From Klebsiella grimontii (lineage in GTDB: Bacteria; Pseudomonadota; Gammaproteobacteria; Enterobacterales; Enterobacteriaceae): a stretch of 64,000 nt of DNA. Position numbers and translations under genes: made by a program. Location of the stretch: assembly GCF_900200035.1 (NCBI RefSeq), contig NZ_FZTC01000019.1, forward strand, positions 434,001-498,000, given 5' to 3'. The notes under the pieces were generated by a model, which was not told the origin of the DNA, ran no database searches, and was given only the letters and a program-made list of their open reading frames with translations. Position 1 is the stretch's first letter; each line of letters begins with the position of its first letter. Below are positions 46,357 to 55,581 of this stretch, in pieces.

Positions 46357-47742
46357 TTAGTGGCGATCTCTCCAGACGGTCTGCACGTTGCAGAATTCAT
46401 GCAGGCCAAAATGGGAGAGCTCGCGGCCAAAACCGCTTTTCTTCACGCCGCCGAACGCCACGCGGGCATCGCTGGCGCAGTAGCCGTTGATAAACACCCC
46501 GCCGCACTCCAGCTCATCGGCAAAGCGCCGGGCCTGCGTTTCACTGGTGGTATAAACCGTTGCTGAAAGGCCAAATTCGCTCTCGTTAGCCAGCGCCAGC
46601 GCATGATCGGCATCGCGGGCTTCGGTAATCGTCGCCACCGGCCCAAACAGTTCCTCGCGAAAGCCGGTCATCTCAGCGGTGACGTTCCCCAGCACCGTTG
46701 GCGCATAGTAGTTGCCTGCGCCTTCGATTTTTTCCGCGCCCAGTAACAGGGTCGCCCCCTCTTTTAGGGTTGCCCGCACCTGCTCGTGCAGCTCATCGCG
46801 CAGGTCGAAACGCGCCATCGGTCCAATATAATTCTGCTCATCGCGCGGATCGCCCATTTTCAGCGCGGCGACGGCGGCGACAAATTTCTGCGTAAAGGCT
46901 TCAGCAATACCCGCCTCAACGATGAAACGCTTCGCGGCTGCGCAGACCTGCCCGGTATTCTGGTAGCGGCCAATCACCGCCGCCTTCACCGCCTCATCAA
47001 GGTCGGCGTCGTTAAGGACGATAAAAGGATCGGAACCGCCCAGCTCCAGCACGCATTTTTTCAACGCCGCGCCGGCCTGAGCACCAATCGCCTTCCCGGC
47101 GCGCACGCTGCCGGTGACGGTCACCGCGGCGATGCGCGGGTCGTTAATCATTTGCGAAACGCCGTCGTTGGTGGCGTTCACCCAGCCAAACACGCCTTCC
47201 GGCACGCCCGCTGCGGCAAAAATTTCGCCAATCATCGCCGCGCTGCCCAGCACGTTTGGCGCATGCTTAAGCAGATAGCTGTTGCCCGCCAGCAGAATCG
47301 GCACCGCGCCGCGCAGCACCTGCCACACCGGGAAGTTCCACGGCATGATCGCGAGGATAGCGCCCATCGGACGGTACTCAATTACCGCTTTATTGTCTTC
47401 AACCAGCGTCGCTTCGGTATTCAGCATCGCCGGGCCGTGTTCGGCATACCAGTCACAAAGATTGGCGGATTTAGCGACTTCGCCGCGCGCCTGGGCAATC
47501 GGTTTGCCCATCTCAAGGCTAATCATTTGCGCCAGCGCTTCGCTCCGGGCGCGCATCGCGGCGCCGACGTTACGCAGCGTCGTCGCGCGCTGCGCCACGC
47601 TGACCTTGCGCCATTGGCGATAACCCCGTTCCGCAAGGGCAATGGCTGAATCAACCTGTTGTTCGCTGGCCCATGGCAGAGACGACAGCGTTTCACCTGT
47701 CGTTGGGTTCACGGAAACCGCATGAGTGGCAGATAAATTCAT
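46357..47742 (-). CDS. sad: NAD-dependent succinate semialdehyde dehydrogenase
   Basis: Aldehyde dehydrogenase of 461 residues. VLELGGSDPFIVLNDADLDEA holds the catalytic Glu and YQNTGQVCAAAKRF the catalytic Cys; IMPWNFPVWQVLRGAVP binds NAD. Matches Sad (YneI), which oxidises succinate semialdehyde in GABA and putrescine breakdown. Divergent from ptrR, its regulator in E. coli. Confidence 0.93.
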   Translation of the reverse strand: MNLSATHAVSVNPTTGETLSSLPWASEQQVDSAIALAERGYRQWRKVSVAQRATTLRNVGAAMRARSEALAQMISLEMGKPIAQARGEVAKSANLCDWYAEHGPAMLNTEATLVEDNKAVIEYRPMGAILAIMPWNFPVWQVLRGAVPILLAGNSYLLKHAPNVLGSAAMIGEIFAAAGVPEGVFGWVNATNDGVSQMINDPRIAAVTVTGSVRAGKAIGAQAGAALKKCVLELGGSDPFIVLNDADLDEAVKAAVIGRYQNTGQVCAAAKRFIVEAGIAEAFTQKFVAAVAALKMGDPRDEQNYIGPMARFDLRDELHEQVRATLKEGATLLLGAEKIEGAGNYYAPTVLGNVTAEMTGFREELFGPVATITEARDADHALALANESEFGLSATVYTTSETQARRFADELECGGVFINGYCASDARVAFGGVKKSGFGRELSHFGLHEFCNVQTVWRDRH

Positions 47743-47847
47743 CGTTTTTCTCTCTGTGTTGATTGCGAAGTGACCTTATTCTGGCTTACCCTTCCCTTCA
47801 TTAAAAATGAATAATATTGAGCAACCCTTTCACAAAAGAAGAACGCT

Positions 47848-48726
47848 ATGGATCTGACCCAGCTTGAGATGTTTAACGCCGTCGCCAGCACAGGCAGCAT
47901 TACCCAGGCCGCGCAGAAGGTGCATCGCGTGCCGTCGAACCTGACCACGCGCATTCGCCAGCTGGAGGCAGATCTCGGCGTCGAACTGTTTATTCGCGAA
48001 AACCAGCGCCTGCGCCTGTCGCCCGCCGGACACAGCTTTTTACGCTATAGCCAGCAGATCCTGGCGCTGGTTGATGAGGCGCGGATGGTGGTCGCGGGGG
48101 ACGAGCCTCAGGGACTGTTTTCGCTCGGCTCGCTGGAGAGTACCGCCGCCGTGCGTATTTCCCCGACCCTGGCGCACTTTAATCAGCGCTATCCGAAGAT
48201 CCATCTGGCCCTCTCCACCGGCCCGTCCGGCACCATGATCGACGGCGTACTCGAGGGCAACCTGAGCGCGGCGTTCGTCGACGGCCCGCTGGTGCATCCG
48301 GGGCTTGAAGGGTTACCGGTGTTCCCGGAAGAGATGATGATCGTCGCGCCATTTGGCCATCCGCCCATCACCCGGGCCAGCGAAGTGAACGGTGCCAGCG
48401 TCTACGCGTTTCGCGCCAACTGCTCCTACCGCCGTCATTTTGAGAGCTGGTTCCACGCCGATCGCGCCACCCCGGGGCGGATCCATGAGATGGAGTCCTA
48501 CCACGGAATGCTGGCCTGCGTCATTGCCGGCGCCGGGCTGGCGCTGATCCCGCGCAGCATGCTCGAGAGCATGCCGGGCCACCAGCAGGTTTCCGCCTGG
48601 CCGCTGGCCGAAGAGTGGCGCTGGTTAACGACCTGGCTGGTCTGGCGGCGCGGGGCGAAAACTCGCCAGCTCGAAGCGTTTATAGCGCTGCTGAACGAAG
48701 ATCGACAAGCAGCAGTTTCTCCATAA
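47848..48726 (+). CDS. ptrR: LysR-family regulator PtrR
   Basis: Regulator of 292 residues: winged helix ([43 protein letters not shown]) and a substrate domain from about 90. Divergent from sad with 105 bases between, as in E. coli where PtrR (YneJ) controls sad and other putrescine genes. The 3' end overlaps the convergent acetyltransferase gene by 47 bases. Confidence 0.88.
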   Translation: MDLTQLEMFNAVASTGSITQAAQKVHRVPSNLTTRIRQLEADLGVELFIRENQRLRLSPAGHSFLRYSQQILALVDEARMVVAGDEPQGLFSLGSLESTAAVRISPTLAHFNQRYPKIHLALSTGPSGTMIDGVLEGNLSAAFVDGPLVHPGLEGLPVFPEEMMIVAPFGHPPITRASEVNGASVYAFRANCSYRRHFESWFHADRATPGRIHEMESYHGMLACVIAGAGLALIPRSMLESMPGHQQVSAWPLAEEWRWLTTWLVWRRGAKTRQLEAFIALLNEDRQAAVSP

Positions 48727-49162
48727 AGATGCTTAACGGATCCGGCTGATACGGCGCGAAGGCGCTGCGGGTCTGATACCCATTGCGCGTATATAGCGCA
48801 ACGGCGGCGTGCTGATGGATGCCGGTTTCCAGGCGCAGGGTATGGCATTCACGATTTATCGCCTCTTTCTCCAGCGCCGCCAGCAGTTTTTCTCCCAGCT
48901 GCTGGCCGCGATGGGCCGGGTTAATGAACACCCGTTTCATCTCGCCAAACCCCTCTTCGCCGAGCACGATCGCCCCGCAGCCAACGGCCTGCTGCCGGGT
49001 ATCGCGGATAATTAGCGCGATAACCGACTCCGCCGGAAGCGCGCTCAGGTCGATCAGATGGTTGCTTTCCGCCGGATAGAGCGTCTGCTGGTAGGCGTCC
49101 AGTTCGGCAATTAAAGCGGTGAGGTCCGGGTGGTTTAGCGGGGTCGCGGCGATGGTGTACAT
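48680..49162 (-). CDS. GNAT-family N-acetyltransferase
   Basis: Protein of 160 residues. [43 protein letters not shown] is the acetyl-CoA-binding core and [31 protein letters not shown] the C-terminal arm. The ATG at 49162 follows AAAAGGAGC. Substrate unknown. Its last 47 bases are antisense to the end of ptrR. Confidence 0.87.
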   Translation of the reverse strand: MYTIAATPLNHPDLTALIAELDAYQQTLYPAESNHLIDLSALPAESVIALIIRDTRQQAVGCGAIVLGEEGFGEMKRVFINPAHRGQQLGEKLLAALEKEAINRECHTLRLETGIHQHAAVALYTRNGYQTRSAFAPYQPDPLSIFMEKLLLVDLRSAAL

Positions 49163-49307
49163 AAATAAGCTCCTTTTTTGAGCGTACTGTAGCGCGCAGC
49201 GTCCGCAGCGCCGCCATAGCATTAACTTATAGCTTCCGGCCCCGCTTGCGCTAACCCCTTGGGAGGCAGTAATTTTGCGGCATGATGTCTTTTATCAGGA
49301 TAAAACG

Positions 49308-50252
49308 ATGAATACCAAAGCGCGCAAGGTGATGATTATCGGGGCCGGAAACGTCGGCGCCTCTGCGGCCTACGCCCTGTTAAACCAGTCGGTTTGCGAG
49401 GAGTTGATCCTTGTCGATCTCAATAAACCACGCGCCGAAGCGCACGCTCAGGACCTGAGCGACGCGGCCGCCTATATGCCGGGAATGATGACCATTTCCA
49501 CCCGCGAAGCCAGCGACTGCGCCGATGTCGATATCGCGGTGATCACCGTTTCCGGCGGCGCGCTCAAGCCGGGCCAGACCCGATTGGATGAATTGACCAA
49601 CACGGCGAAAATCGTCAAAAGCCTTGTCCCGCAGATGATGAACGGCGGCTTCAACGGCATCTTTTTGGTTGCCACCAATCCCTGCGACATCATCACCTGG
49701 CAGGTGTGGCAGCTTTCTGGCCTGCCGCGCGGCCAGGTGCTGGGAACCGGCGTCTGGTTAGATACCACCCGCTTACGCAGGGTGCTGGCCCAGGCGCTGG
49801 ATATCGGCGCGCAAAGCATCGACGCCTTTATTCTGGGCGAGCATGGCGATGCCCAGTTTCCGGTATGGTCGCACTCGGCGGTTTACGGCTCCGCCATCGC
49901 CGATGTTTACCAGAAACATACCGGTAAAGCCCTCGACCGGGATCTGATTGCCGACAAGGTGCGTAAGCTGGGGTTTGAGATTTACGCCGGCAAAGGCTGC
50001 ACGGAGTACGGCGTCGCTGGGACCATCGCCGAAATCTGTCGCAATATTTTCACCGGCAGCCATCGTGCGCTGGCGGTATCGTGCATTCTTGATGGCGAGT
50101 ACGGGGTAACCGGCGCGGCGGCCGGCGTTCCGGCGGTGCTCACGCAAAGCGGCGTGCAGCAAATTATTGAGCTGCAGCTGGCCGATGATGAAGCGGAGAA
50201 GTTTCGCCACGCTATCGAGGTGATTAAAGCCAGTATCGCCCGTCTGCCGTAA
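49308..50252 (+). CDS. L-lactate/2-hydroxyacid dehydrogenase family enzyme
   Basis: NAD-dependent dehydrogenase of 314 residues: IIGAGNVGASAAYAL (residues 9-23), VATNPCDIITWQ, the active-site GEHGD and the GTGVWLDTTRLRRVL stretch. In the mobile loop the sequence is LKPGQTR: the position that is Gln in lactate and Arg in malate dehydrogenases is Leu, which suggests a hydrophobic 2-oxoacid or another substrate. Start at 49308 after AGGAT. Convergent with the DeoR regulator of the threonate genes; whether it belongs to that pathway is open. Confidence 0.85.
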   Translation: MNTKARKVMIIGAGNVGASAAYALLNQSVCEELILVDLNKPRAEAHAQDLSDAAAYMPGMMTISTREASDCADVDIAVITVSGGALKPGQTRLDELTNTAKIVKSLVPQMMNGGFNGIFLVATNPCDIITWQVWQLSGLPRGQVLGTGVWLDTTRLRRVLAQALDIGAQSIDAFILGEHGDAQFPVWSHSAVYGSAIADVYQKHTGKALDRDLIADKVRKLGFEIYAGKGCTEYGVAGTIAEICRNIFTGSHRALAVSCILDGEYGVTGAAAGVPAVLTQSGVQQIIELQLADDEAEKFRHAIEVIKASIARLP

Positions 50253-50264
50253 GCCGCTTCCCGG

Positions 50265-51026
50265 TTAGCCGGCCACGATCAGCCGGGGATGAATATGCGT
50301 TAACGCTTCGCGCGTCGCTTCCGGCAGATGACTGTCGGTAATGATATCGGTGAGTGAGTCGAGATGCGTGATATTAAACAGCGACCAGGCGCCGTATTTA
50401 GAGCTGTCCGCCAGCAGTATGCGCCGCCGGGCGTTGGCGATTAAGTCGCGCTTCAGCGCCGCTTTTTCTTCCGTTGGCGAGGTGACGCCCTTCTCCAGGT
50501 CCCAGCCGTTGCAGCTGACAAATGCCAGATCGGGCCAGATATTCTGCAGCAGGCGGCGCCCGTGATCGCCGATGCAGGACTGGCTGCTGTCGTCGATGCG
50601 CCCGCCGATGATCGTCACTTCAATTTGCTTAAACTCCGACAGGAACAGGGCGATATGCAGGTCGCTGGTGATCACCCGCAGCGGCAGATGGGTAATTTGC
50701 CGGGCCAGTTCAATCATGGTGGTCCCGGCATCGAGGACAATGGCGTCCCCGGCCTTGACCAACGCCGCCGCCGCGCTGGCGATGGCGTATTTTTCCTGCT
50801 GGCTACGCTGGGATTTCTCCTGCGTGGTCGGTTGTGCTGGAATAAACCGGTTGAGGGTCACGCCGCCGTGCGTTCGGCTGATCACCCCTTCCTGATCGAG
50901 CTTAATCAGGTCGCGGCGAATGGTCGCGGGCGAGGCGTCGGTCACCGCCACCAACTGGTCCACTGTCACCAGATTATGGCTCTTGAGATAATCCATAATC
51001 TGCTCTAACCGGTTATATCCCTTCAT
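50265..51026 (-). CDS. DeoR-family transcriptional regulator
   Basis: Regulator of about 253 residues. Helix-turn-helix [37 protein letters not shown], then the sugar-phosphate-binding DeoR domain ([30 protein letters not shown]). The ATG at 51026 lies one base after the pdxA2 stop. Last gene of the dtnK-pdxA2 operon, likely sensing a phosphorylated sugar acid and controlling the divergent operons from the palindrome at 53384-53401. Confidence 0.9.
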   Translation of the reverse strand: MKGYNRLEQIMDYLKSHNLVTVDQLVAVTDASPATIRRDLIKLDQEGVISRTHGGVTLNRFIPAQPTTQEKSQRSQQEKYAIASAAAALVKAGDAIVLDAGTTMIELARQITHLPLRVITSDLHIALFLSEFKQIEVTIIGGRIDDSSQSCIGDHGRRLLQNIWPDLAFVSCNGWDLEKGVTSPTEEKAALKRDLIANARRRILLADSSKYGAWSLFNITHLDSLTDIITDSHLPEATREALTHIHPRLIVAG

Positions 51027-51027
51027 G

Positions 51028-52014
51028 TTATTCCTGTGCGATTTGCATGGCGAGCTCAATAGAGGTAGTCATGCTGTCAGACTTAGCTTTACCTGTCCAG
51101 GCAATATCAAACGCCGTGCCGTGGTCGGCGGAAGTGCGAATAAACGGCAGTCCGGCGGTAATATTCACCCCATCATAAAACCCAAGCAATTTTAGCGGAA
51201 TATGTCCCTGATCGTGATACATCGCCACGACCATATCAAACAGGCCTTCGTGGCACTGCATAAACACCGTATCCGGCGGGCACGGTCCGGTGACGTTAAG
51301 ACCTTTGGCTTTCATCGCTTCTACCGCCGGCCCGACGATACGGATCTCTTCATCGCCAAACAGGCCGTTTTCACCGGCGTGAGGATTAACCCCGGCGACG
51401 GCAATACGCGGCTGGCTATAACCCACACGGCGCAGGAAGCTATCGGCAATACCAATCACCGTCTCCACCCGCGGCTGGTTCAGGTTATCGAGGAAGTTAC
51501 GCAGCGCCACGTGGGTGGAGATATGGATAACCTTGAGCTTATCGGTATACAGCACCATCGCGAAATCTTTGGTCTGCGTCAGATGGGCGAGCATTTCGGT
51601 ATGCCCCGGGAAGTTGTGCCCGGCCAGATGCAGCGCTTCTTTATTTAACGGCGCGGTGGCGAGCGCGAACACCTCTCCGGCCATCGCCAGGTCGGTCGCC
51701 CGCTTGATGCAGCGGTATGCTAAATCCCCCGCCTGTGCCTGTACTTCGCCCGGGCGCAGCCCCTGCGGATCGGCCAGCGGTTCGTCGATCACGTTAATCG
51801 TGCCCGCGCTGAACTGCGCCTGCCCCGGGTTCTCAATGATTCGCAGTTCGGCGCGCGGGGTGATCCCCAGCGCCAGGATCCGCCGCAGCGTCTGCGCGCA
51901 GCCCACCACGACTACCGGCGCGCCGTTGAGTTTCCCCTCAACCAGCGATTTAATAATAATTTCCGGGCCAATGCCTGCCGGATCTCCCATCGTTACCGCT
52001 ATGATGTTAGTCAC
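51028..52014 (-). CDS. pdxA2: PdxA2, 4-phospho-D-threonate dehydrogenase
   Basis: NAD-dependent oxidative decarboxylase of 328 residues. [15 protein letters not shown] at the start, the metal-binding His in [14 protein letters not shown] and [17 protein letters not shown] are the PdxA family hallmarks. Next to a DUF1537 kinase the PdxA2 branch converts D-threonate 4-phosphate to dihydroxyacetone phosphate rather than making vitamin B6. Starts with GTG inside the dtnK end (8-base overlap). Confidence 0.88.
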   Translation of the reverse strand: MTNIIAVTMGDPAGIGPEIIIKSLVEGKLNGAPVVVVGCAQTLRRILALGITPRAELRIIENPGQAQFSAGTINVIDEPLADPQGLRPGEVQAQAGDLAYRCIKRATDLAMAGEVFALATAPLNKEALHLAGHNFPGHTEMLAHLTQTKDFAMVLYTDKLKVIHISTHVALRNFLDNLNQPRVETVIGIADSFLRRVGYSQPRIAVAGVNPHAGENGLFGDEEIRIVGPAVEAMKAKGLNVTGPCPPDTVFMQCHEGLFDMVVAMYHDQGHIPLKLLGFYDGVNITAGLPFIRTSADHGTAFDIAWTGKAKSDSMTTSIELAMQIAQE

Positions 52015-53245
52015 TCATTTTCTCCTCAATAAAGTTCACGACCTCCAGCAGGGTGGTTTCCGTTCCGAATCCGCCTGCCTTGGTCATTACCGGCCGCTGC
52101 CAGCTACTACCCAGAAAATTGCCGTACGGCACGCATTGCGCCACCCGGCCTGTAATATGAAATCCGCTGGCGCCCAGCGCCTGCGCCACGGCGATAGCCA
52201 CGTCGCCGCCGGATAAATAGAGCGCCCCCGGCTGGCTTTGCGCGATGGCCAGCTCGCTCACGCGCGCCAGATACGCGCAGATCCGCTCGCCAAGCGCGGT
52301 TCGATCGACCCCGTGCTGCCGGCACAGGGCTTCAATACCCTTTCGCGCCTCGCTATCGGGACGCGTGGTGACGACGCAATGATTATTTTCACTCAATACC
52401 GCGGCGATGCATCGGGCGTCAGCGTTGGCATCGCCGCCAAACGCCCTCGCGACATCAATTTCTACGCGAACAACGCGCGAATGCGCCTCAAGCCGGGCGA
52501 CCTGCTGTTGCGCAATCTCGCTCATTGAACCGACAATCGCCAGCAGCGGTCCGCGCGGTACGGCGGCCAGCCGACGCGCCAGGGCGTCACATAGCCCCGC
52601 AGCCCCCACCAGCAGCACCCGCTGCTCGCACACAGCGACCGTGGCGATAATGGCGTCCAGCTGCTGGTTTTCTTCGGCATCCACGATCAGCACCCGCGGC
52701 GTCTCAACCGTTTGTTCCAGCTCTGCCGCCAGCCCGGCGACCGTTGTCCCGTGGCACAGCACATCGCTTTGTTGAGCGACCACGACGGCGATATCCGCGC
52801 TGCTGACCGGCGTTTTCGGGTCGGTCGCGAACTCGGTTTCATTCACCGGCACGCCGTGCACATAGCACAGGCCCCGGCGCGTCACCCGGCCTGCTGCCGG
52901 AAAGGCGGGCGCCAGAACCGCTACGGCGCAGTTCAGCGCGCGCATCGTTGCTTCCAGCTCGGCGCCGAGATTGCCACGCAGCGTGGAGTCGATTTTTTTC
53001 ACCGTCCAGCGCGGCTGAAAACGCGGCAACACCGCCTGTAAAAGATGCGTGATGCGCCGTGCCGCCTCTGCGGCGGGCTGCGCGCGGCTGTCGCTATTGA
53101 GGATCAGCGCCTGCGCCTCCCCCTGATAGCTGGCGGTAAACGCCACTTCCGCCCGCATCCCCGTCTCCGCCAGGCTGACTCCCGCGTCATTTGCGCCGGT
53201 AAAGTCATCAGCCAGAACCAGCACCTTGTTATCGCCGCTGCCCAT
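52007..53245 (-). CDS. dtnK: DtnK, four-carbon acid sugar kinase (DUF1537)
   Basis: Kinase of 412 residues. N-terminal LVLADDFTGANDAGVSLAETGM and KKIDSTLRGNLGAEL carry the sugar-acid site; the C-terminal half contains LYLSGGDVAIAVAQALGA (ATP binding). DUF1537 proteins phosphorylate D-threonate or D-erythronate; with PdxA2 downstream, D-threonate is the best guess. First gene of the minus operon, facing the Fe-dependent dehydrogenase gene across a 176-base promoter region. Confidence 0.88.
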   Translation of the reverse strand: MGSGDNKVLVLADDFTGANDAGVSLAETGMRAEVAFTASYQGEAQALILNSDSRAQPAAEAARRITHLLQAVLPRFQPRWTVKKIDSTLRGNLGAELEATMRALNCAVAVLAPAFPAAGRVTRRGLCYVHGVPVNETEFATDPKTPVSSADIAVVVAQQSDVLCHGTTVAGLAAELEQTVETPRVLIVDAEENQQLDAIIATVAVCEQRVLLVGAAGLCDALARRLAAVPRGPLLAIVGSMSEIAQQQVARLEAHSRVVRVEIDVARAFGGDANADARCIAAVLSENNHCVVTTRPDSEARKGIEALCRQHGVDRTALGERICAYLARVSELAIAQSQPGALYLSGGDVAIAVAQALGASGFHITGRVAQCVPYGNFLGSSWQRPVMTKAGGFGTETTLLEVVNFIEEKMSD

Positions 53246-53302
53246 CGTTTTCCCTTTTCAAGCTGTTCGACATTGATAATGATTATATTCAATCACAATT
53301 GA

Positions 53303-53325
53303 TTAAATGTGAGCAAGCTCAAGTT
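53303..53325. promoter_or_regulatory. Candidate CRP-cAMP site
   Basis: TGTGA (53308-53312), six bases, then TCAAG (53319-53323): one perfect half-site and one degenerate half. It lies in the divergent promoter region of the sugar-acid operons, where catabolite control would be expected. Confidence 0.4.
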
Positions 53326-53383
53326 ATTAAATCTCGCTATAAATTATAACTTCATCCCACAATGTGAGTGGCACGCAGAAAAG

Positions 53384-53401
53384 ATGATTAAATTTAATCA
53401 T
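53384..53401. promoter_or_regulatory. Perfect 18-base palindrome, probable DeoR-family operator
   Basis: ATGATTAAATTTAATCAT lies 12 bases before the GAGGAG ribosome-binding site of the dehydrogenase gene. A second TGATTAAAT half occurs at 53300-53308. Repeated half-sites between divergent operons that include a DeoR gene point to its binding site. Confidence 0.6.
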
Positions 53402-53421
53402 TCATTACAGAGGAGAAAAAA

Positions 53422-54567
53422 GTGGCAACCATTAACAGCACTCTGATTAGCGGCGCGGGCGCCTTTACCGCCCTGCTGCCGCTGCTAGCGGGCAAAAGGC
53501 GCATTTTGCTGGTCACCGACGCCAACGTGGGCAAACTCGATGCCGCGCAGCAGATCCGCGCGCTTCTGGAAGATGAGGGGCGTCAGCTGCAGGTGATGGA
53601 TTCCGTACCGGCTGAGCCGAGCCAGCATGATATGGCGCAAATTCTGCGCCTCGTCAGCGCTAACCAAGCGGAGCTTATTGTCGGGATCGGCGGCGGTAGC
53701 GTTCTGGATGTGACCAAGCTGCTCTCCGTTCTGCTGCATCCCCGCTCGCCGGGGCTGGATGCGCTGCTGGCCGGCGAAAAGCCGCAGCAAAAGGTGACCT
53801 CGTTATTAATTCCCGCCACCGCCGGCACCGGTTCCGAAGCCACGCCGAACGCGATCCTGGCGATCCCGGAACAGAATACGAAGGTGGGGATTATCTCCCC
53901 GGTTCTGCTGCCGGACTACGTTGCCCTGCTGCCGGAATTGACCACCAGCATGCCCGCGCACATCGCCTCCTCTACCGGCATCGACGCGCTGTGCCACCTG
54001 ATTGAGTGCTTTACTTCGACCGTTGCCAATCCGGTTAGCGATAACGCGGCGCTGATTGGCCTGCGCAAGCTGGTGCGCAACATCGAGCTGTCGGTGAGCG
54101 AGCCGCACAATCTGGCGGCGAAGCTGGAGATGCTGTGGGCCTCTTATTATGGCGGAGTGGCCATTAACCATGCGGGCACTCATCTGGTTCATGCCCTTTC
54201 CTATCCGTTAGGCGGCAAATATCACCTGCCGCACGGCGTGGCTAACGCCATCCTGCTGGCGCCTTGTATGAAGGTGGTGCGCCCGCACGCGGTGGCGAAA
54301 TTCGCGCAAGTATGGGATTTGATCCCTGACGCCGATCTGACGCTTAGCGAAGAACAAAAATCTCATGCGCTGGTCGCCTGGCTGGCCGCGCTGGTGAAAC
54401 GCCTGCAGCTGCCCGACAACCTCGCCGCGCTGGGCGTGCCGCAGGAGAGTATCGGCGAACTGAGCGAAGCGGCGCTGAACGTCAAACGTTTACTGAATAA
54501 TGCGCCATGCAGCGTTAACCAGGAGCAGGTTGAGGCGGTTTACCGCACCCTGTTCCCAGCACAATAA
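53422..54567 (+). CDS. Iron-containing alcohol dehydrogenase
   Basis: NAD(P)-dependent enzyme of 381 residues of the Fe-ADH family: LIVGIGGGSVLDVTKLL (dinucleotide binding), SLLIPATAGTGSEATPNAIL, and the metal His residues in HASSTGIDALCHLIECF-type and NHAGTHLVHALSYPLGGKYHLPHG regions. Begins with GTG after GAGGAG. First gene of a six-gene operon with an aldolase, a TerC protein, a sialidase-fold protein, a YhcH protein and a transporter. It may reduce an aldehyde released by the aldolase or oxidise a sugar acid. Confidence 0.9.
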   Translation: MATINSTLISGAGAFTALLPLLAGKRRILLVTDANVGKLDAAQQIRALLEDEGRQLQVMDSVPAEPSQHDMAQILRLVSANQAELIVGIGGGSVLDVTKLLSVLLHPRSPGLDALLAGEKPQQKVTSLLIPATAGTGSEATPNAILAIPEQNTKVGIISPVLLPDYVALLPELTTSMPAHIASSTGIDALCHLIECFTSTVANPVSDNAALIGLRKLVRNIELSVSEPHNLAAKLEMLWASYYGGVAINHAGTHLVHALSYPLGGKYHLPHGVANAILLAPCMKVVRPHAVAKFAQVWDLIPDADLTLSEEQKSHALVAWLAALVKRLQLPDNLAALGVPQESIGELSEAALNVKRLLNNAPCSVNQEQVEAVYRTLFPAQ

Positions 54568-54585
54568 CACCAGGGAAGAGATGAA

Positions 54586-55470
54586 ATGAGCAATTCAATT
54601 ACCGGCGTTCTGACCGCCATCGTCACGCCTTTTACCGCCGAGGGAGCCGTAAATATTCCGGCGCTGAAGCAGCAGGTGCAGCGCCAGCTCGCCGCGGGCA
54701 ACGGTATTTTCTGCGGCGGGACCAACGGCGAGTTTTTTGTGCTCAATGAAGCGGAAAAAGTCGCTGTCGCTAAAGCCTGCGTGGAAGAAGTCGCCGGTCG
54801 CGCGCCGGTGGTGGCGCATATCGGTGAAGTGTCGACTCGCGAAACGATCCGCCTGGGTAAACAGATCGAACAACTGGGCGTTGACGCGGTCTCGGTCATC
54901 ACCCCCTGGTTTGTGCCGCTAAAACAGGATGAGCTGATCGCCCACTATACCGCCATTGCTGACGCCCTGAGCGTACCAGTATTTCTCTACAACATCCCGG
55001 CGCGTACCGGCAACACCATTGAACCGCAAACCGCGCGTGCGCTGGCGCAGCATCCGAACATTATCGGCGTCAAAGACAGCGCCGGCAGCTACGAAAGCCT
55101 GAAGGGTTTCCTCGATGCGGTCCGGGATATCGCCGATTTTGACGTGCTGAACGGCCCTGATTCGCTGATACACCAGGGTTTTGTTGATGGCTGCTCCGCC
55201 TGTATTTCCGGGCTGGCCAACGTCGCGCCAAAAGAGATCAACGCCATCTGGGCAAATTTTAAAGCGGGCAATGTTGAGGGCTCCCGCCAGGCTCAGGAGA
55301 GCGTCACCGGCCTGCGCACCGATCTTTATAAAGTTGCGTTCTCGCCGGCGGCGGTAAAAAAGGCGATGCAGCTAATGGGCCACGATGTTGGCGACAGCCG
55401 CTATGCGGTGAGCTTCACCTCGGCGCAGTGCGAGGAAATTAATCATATTATTGCCAAATATATTTCCTGA
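54586..55470 (+). CDS. DapA/N-acetylneuraminate-lyase-family aldolase
   Basis: TIM-barrel class I aldolase of 294 residues. GGTNGEFFVLNEAEK (about 43-57) replaces the GTTGE motif, Tyr in YNIPARTGN is near residue 134 and the Schiff-base Lys in GVKDSAGS near 163. Such enzymes split 2-keto-3-deoxy acids into pyruvate and an aldehyde, or run the reverse. Which acid is unknown; the neighbours argue for sugar-acid catabolism rather than lysine synthesis. 18 bases after the dehydrogenase gene. Confidence 0.88.
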   Translation: MSNSITGVLTAIVTPFTAEGAVNIPALKQQVQRQLAAGNGIFCGGTNGEFFVLNEAEKVAVAKACVEEVAGRAPVVAHIGEVSTRETIRLGKQIEQLGVDAVSVITPWFVPLKQDELIAHYTAIADALSVPVFLYNIPARTGNTIEPQTARALAQHPNIIGVKDSAGSYESLKGFLDAVRDIADFDVLNGPDSLIHQGFVDGCSACISGLANVAPKEINAIWANFKAGNVEGSRQAQESVTGLRTDLYKVAFSPAAVKKAMQLMGHDVGDSRYAVSFTSAQCEEINHIIAKYIS

Positions 55471-55581
55471 AGATAGCGGAAATATTTAATTAAATTCCCG
55501 GCGCTGGTTTAAACAAAAATCAGTGCCGGCAATATTTAATGTTTTGTATATAACGTCTTACGTAGCGTAAGGGATGTTTCA

